A DNA stretch of 9,470 nt from contig CAZSMU010000144.1 of assembly GCA_964607915.1 (NCBI GenBank), forward strand, positions 1 to 9,470. Direction: 5' to 3'. Position 1 is the first letter of the stretch. Each line of letters starts with the position of its first letter. Below the pieces are notes generated by a model, which was not told where the DNA came from, made no database searches, and saw only the letters and a program-made list of their open reading frames with translations. Origin of the DNA: JADJPL01 sp964607915. Lineage in GTDB: Bacteria > Bacteroidota > Bacteroidia > Chitinophagales > Saprospiraceae. Both the position numbers and the translations under genes were made by a program. Shown in pieces: positions 6,250-9,470 of this stretch.

Positions 6250-9200
6250 CTATTTCAGGTCTTTGAGCAGGGTGTCCACAGCGGCCTTCAACTGTTCGTC
6301 CACGCCGCGGGCGATCCAGTCGGGGCTGTTGCGGACGATGATGTCCGGCACGGCGGGGCCGAGTTCCTGGTTTTTATCGGTCGCTTTGGTGTACCAGGCC
6401 CGGAAGGGCAGGCGTACGAAAGAGCCGTCGAGCAAGGCGCGTCCGCCGGTAGAGATGACAGAGCCATTGGTGGGCAGGCCGACGAGCTTTCCGATGCCAA
6501 GGGTTTTGTAGGCATGGGAGAAGATTTCGGCGTTGGAGTAACTCCCTTCGTTGCAGAGAGCGATGGAAGGCTTGAGCCAGGGGGCAAAAATGAGGCGTTC
6601 GCCGGTCGGGTAGTAGTCCCTAAACTTGAGTTTATCTTTTTCCAGGTCTTCGCTGGCCCCGCGCGGGATGGTGTAGGCGTGTTGTTTGTAGTTGAGCACG
6701 GCCATGAGGTAGTCGGTGGTGGAGCCGCCCCCGTTGTAGCGCACGTCCACGATGATGCCGTCTTTGCCGTAGCCGGCGGCGGTGAATTCCCGCTCCATAG
6801 CTTCGAAGCTGGGCATGTCCATACCGCGCACATGGATGTACCCGAGCCGGCCTTTGGAGTACTCCTCTACCAATTTTTTGCGATCGGCCACCCACTCCTG
6901 GTAGAGTTGGTTCCCGAGGTTGGCGACGGGCCGGATGGCCACCTCTCGCGCCTCCCCTGCCGGGTTGCGCACTTCGAGGAGTACCTTTTCGTTTGCGGTG
7001 GCCTGTAGGAGTTCGTAGAAATTGGCGCTTGGGCTATATGGATTCCCATTGACCGCAACAATCAAGTCGCCCGTACTCAGTTTGCTTTCCGTCCGGGCCG
7101 CCGGCGTTTCGGGGATGACGCGCACGACGCGCATGCCCTGTTCGCCGGGGCTTAGTTCTGCGCCCAGCATTCCGGTGGATTCGCGTTGGGTTTCTGCGCG
7201 GTCGGGGGCGCTCAGGCTCATGTGGCTGGCGTTGATTTCCCCGAGCAGGTAGTTGAACATATCGCGGAAGTCATTGGACGTAGAGGCTTGGATACAGCGT
7301 TCCCGGTATTTCTCGCGGAGTGCGTTCCAGTCGTAGCCGTGGTGTTGGGGATCGTAAAACCCGTCGCGGATGGTGCGCCAGGCCTCTTCGAACACCTGTT
7401 CGCGTTCGGCGGGGTAGTTGATTTCCATTTTGGCGGCGAAAGGCAGGGATTCCTGTTGTCCGCTTTTCGCATCTAATCGGGAGAACGCCCCCATTCTTCC
7501 GAAATAGAGGTATTTTCCTTCTCTATCCATCTGGACCTGCGAGGGGTTGGAACCGCCTTTCGTGAGTTCCTTCAGTTCTTTCCCATCCCATTTGATGCTG
7601 TACAGGTCGCGGCCGCGGGCGCTGCTGCTGGAGGCGGTGTAGAAGAAGGTCTCACCGTCCTGGGAGATGGCGAGGTCGCCCTCTTCGCCGGGGAAGTTCG
7701 TCACCTGTACGACCCGCTCGTGGATATCGTCGAAGTCTATTTGCACGGTCGGCACGGTGGATTTGCCTTTTGCGGAGGCAGCAGGGGCGGGCTTCTCCAT
7801 CTCCTGCCAGTCCTGGGACGCTTTTTCCCAGTCCGATTTTTTCAGCCATGCGAACCACACGTCGTTACTGCGGTCGCTGCGGGCTGAGATAAACCCCAGT
7901 TTGGAGCCGTCGGGGCTCCACACTGGGCGGCCGTCGGTACGCGGGTGCATAGATACGTTGACCGGTTTGCGGGAGTTGTCGGCGGCATGGATAAAGACTT
8001 CCTGGTTGAAGTACAGGTCGCTGAGTGCGTATGCCAGCCATTTGCTGTCGGGACTCCATGCGAGGCCCCCGGGTGTATCCCAGGTATCCTGTAGGATTTT
8101 TTCGTTGCCCAGGTGGCCGGTGGAGTCAATATTTGCCACGACCAGCGTACCTCTACCCCGCACGAAAGCCACTTTTTTGCCATCGGGCGACACGACAGGG
8201 TTGGACTCGTCGCCCGGGGTGGTGGTCAGGCGTACGGTTTCGCGCTTGAGGGTTTTGAATACATTGCCCTCTTTGGGGTCGGCGGAGCGCGCGAGATAGA
8301 GGTCAAAGTTGCCATTGTTGCGGTCGGAGCAGAAGAGCAGGGTGGAATCGTTGAGCCATGCCGGGTTCATATCGCGATAGGCATGGCCAGAGACGTTGGC
8401 GCTGCGGCTTTTTTCTTTATCTGCTTCTTTGACAAAGACTTCCCCTCGAAGAGTGAACGCCAGGAATTTGCCGTTGGGCGAAATGGCGAGTTCGCTGCCG
8501 CCCGTGCTGAGGGTTTTGGTTTCCACAGCGTCGAAGCGCTCATCAGGGTTGATCTGGATGTTGATTTTCTGGCCATTGCCCTTACCTGCTTTCATCAGGT
8601 AGAGGTGCATATCTTTTTCAAAGACGATAGTAGAACCATCTGCCGAGATGCTGAAATGGCGGATGGCTTCCTCTTTGAAGTTGCTCAGTTTTTCAGGGGT
8701 GCCCGGTTTGCCCTGGCCGTCTATGCGCATGCGGTACAGGTTGTAGGTACCATCGTTGGAGGACAGGAAGTACAAGGTGCGGCTGTCTCCCCACTGCGGG
8801 AGGATATCGTTGGTTTCAAAAGCGGGCAGGGGGCTGAATTGTTTGCTTTTGGTGTCGTATAGCCAAAGGTCGCGGTTGGAAGGTCCTCGGTAGTCTTCGC
8901 GGAACACGGGGTTGATATCGCCCCGCACGAAGGCGATGAACCGCCCGTCCGGAGAGTACACCGGATCGAACCCTACCGCGTCGAGGACGCGCTGTTCCGT
9001 GCCGCCCTGGGGATGCACGGCGTACACCTCTTGCGGGCGTTCGATTTGCCGGAACTCCCTTGCGCTGGAGAACAGGATTTGGTCGGGTAGCGTCCAGCTG
9101 GCCACATTGTCGCCGGCGGAATGGTAGGTCAGCCGCTTGGGCAGGCCACCCTCGGCAGGCATGACGAAGATATCGTTGTTGCCGAAGCGCGCTCCGGAAA

Positions 9201-9438
9201 ATGCAATTTGCTTACCATCCGGGCTGAAGACCGGATTGCTTTCGTAGGCTTCGTGGATGGTGAGCCGGGTAGCTTTACCCCCTGACGAGGGCACCGTCCA
9301 GATATCCCCCTGGAAAGAAAAAGCGACCAGGGAGCCATCTTTATTGATGGCCGGATGGCGCAGCAGCATAGGCGTCTGGGCCGAAAGGGCCGAAACCGAC
9401 AGTAAAACGCCTGCAAACATGGAGAAGACTCTTTTCAT
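6250..9438 (-). CDS. Exported tricorn-type S41 peptidase with WD40-like propeller
   Basis: A 1062-residue serine protease of the tricorn group (MEROPS S41). Residues 1-20 form a Sec signal peptide with likely cleavage after ALSA, so it acts in the periplasm or outside, unlike the cytosolic archaeal tricorn. About residues 25-530 and 575-660 carry PD40 beta-propeller repeats, each with an SPDG-like turn (71-74, 162-165, 320-323, 417-420, 508-511). An Ala/Lys/Ser-rich linker sits at 548-562. The core domain follows from about 672, a PDZ-like domain spans about 755-835 (GDLIVAVNG at 790-798), and the tail domain shows GIIVDVRYNGGGS at 894-906. Tricorn's catalytic tetrad maps to Ser738-His739 (NASHM), Ser968 (EGSYSNAEIF) and Glu1025 (NQELGPAVPDI), so it appears active. 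Family role is cutting oligopeptides; the natural substrate here is unknown. The start is fixed by the signal peptide. Confidence 0.92.
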   Translation of the reverse strand: MKRVFSMFAGVLLSVSALSAQTPMLLRHPAINKDGSLVAFSFQGDIWTVPSSGGKATRLTIHEAYESNPVFSPDGKQIAFSGARFGNNDIFVMPAEGGLPKRLTYHSAGDNVASWTLPDQILFSSAREFRQIERPQEVYAVHPQGGTEQRVLDAVGFDPVYSPDGRFIAFVRGDINPVFREDYRGPSNRDLWLYDTKSKQFSPLPAFETNDILPQWGDSRTLYFLSSNDGTYNLYRMRIDGQGKPGTPEKLSNFKEEAIRHFSISADGSTIVFEKDMHLYLMKAGKGNGQKINIQINPDERFDAVETKTLSTGGSELAISPNGKFLAFTLRGEVFVKEADKEKSRSANVSGHAYRDMNPAWLNDSTLLFCSDRNNGNFDLYLARSADPKEGNVFKTLKRETVRLTTTPGDESNPVVSPDGKKVAFVRGRGTLVVANIDSTGHLGNEKILQDTWDTPGGLAWSPDSKWLAYALSDLYFNQEVFIHAADNSRKPVNVSMHPRTDGRPVWSPDGSKLGFISARSDRSNDVWFAWLKKSDWEKASQDWQEMEKPAPAASAKGKSTVPTVQIDFDDIHERVVQVTNFPGEEGDLAISQDGETFFYTASSSSARGRDLYSIKWDGKELKELTKGGSNPSQVQMDREGKYLYFGRMGAFSRLDAKSGQQESLPFAAKMEINYPAEREQVFEEAWRTIRDGFYDPQHHGYDWNALREKYRERCIQASTSNDFRDMFNYLLGEINASHMSLSAPDRAETQRESTGMLGAELSPGEQGMRVVRVIPETPAARTESKLSTGDLIVAVNGNPYSPSANFYELLQATANEKVLLEVRNPAGEAREVAIRPVANLGNQLYQEWVADRKKLVEEYSKGRLGYIHVRGMDMPSFEAMEREFTAAGYGKDGIIVDVRYNGGGSTTDYLMAVLNYKQHAYTIPRGASEDLEKDKLKFRDYYPTGERLIFAPWLKPSIALCNEGSYSNAEIFSHAYKTLGIGKLVGLPTNGSVISTGGRALLDGSFVRLPFRAWYTKATDKNQELGPAVPDIIVRNSPDWIARGVDEQLKAAVDTLLKDLK

Positions 9439-9470
9439 ATCGCGTATATAGATTTGGTGTGTGGTAGAAT

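Noticed and set aside
6199..6251. Five-base direct repeat AGGCT on both sides of the perfect hairpin, considered as a target duplication
   Set aside because: Five bases overlapping the arms are easily due to chance, and the repeat does not sit symmetrically at the element ends.
6143..6511. Plus-strand frame of 122 codons crossing the palindrome into the tricorn gene
   Set aside because: Two thirds is antisense to the tricorn coding sequence and the rest covers the repeat. There is no start signal or recognisable domain.
9439..9470. Search for a promoter upstream of the tricorn gene
   Set aside because: Only 32 bases are visible, and no TAnnTTTG-like motif is found in them.

Overview
All five complete genes and one partial gene lie on the minus strand, so the window reads right to left. 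The organism is probably a Bacteroidota. The support is a secreted tricorn-like protease with a long beta-propeller, a GH30 glycosidase with an export signal, weak Shine-Dalgarno sequences, and upstream motifs resembling the Bacteroidota -33/-7 promoter (TTG, about 20 bases, TAnnTTTG). Most of the window is GC-rich by eye. A Saprospiria-like lineage would fit, but this is a guess from gene style only.

From right to left: (1) 9438-6250 encodes a 1062-residue exported tricorn-type S41 peptidase. Its stop is followed three bases later by a perfect 21-bp stem with a 3-nt loop (6202-6246). (2) 6027-4357 encodes a fused DUF262-DUF1524 protein of the GmrSD type, a probable modification-dependent restriction or anti-phage enzyme. 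It is clearly more AT-rich than its surroundings. (3) The gap between this gene and the next holds a tiny palindromic insertion: 44 bp with inverted-repeat ends, bracketed by a 9-bp direct repeat that duplicates the DUF262 gene's last sense codons and stop. (4) 4298-2868 encodes a GH30 family glycosidase with an N-terminal export signal. (5) 2793 to the left edge is a tight three-gene operon with ATGA overlaps at both junctions: an aldo/keto reductase-like protein lacking the catalytic His, an NhaC-family Na+/H+ antiporter, and a cysteine-rich TIGR04076-family protein cut by the window edge.

The genes do not form one obvious pathway. The operon at the left is the only clear functional unit. 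The restriction-like gene looks like an acquired defence gene set among housekeeping and degradative genes. The most unusual structures are the two palindromic elements (4304-4365 and 6202-6246). I see no tRNA, rRNA, CRISPR array or full-length transposase gene.
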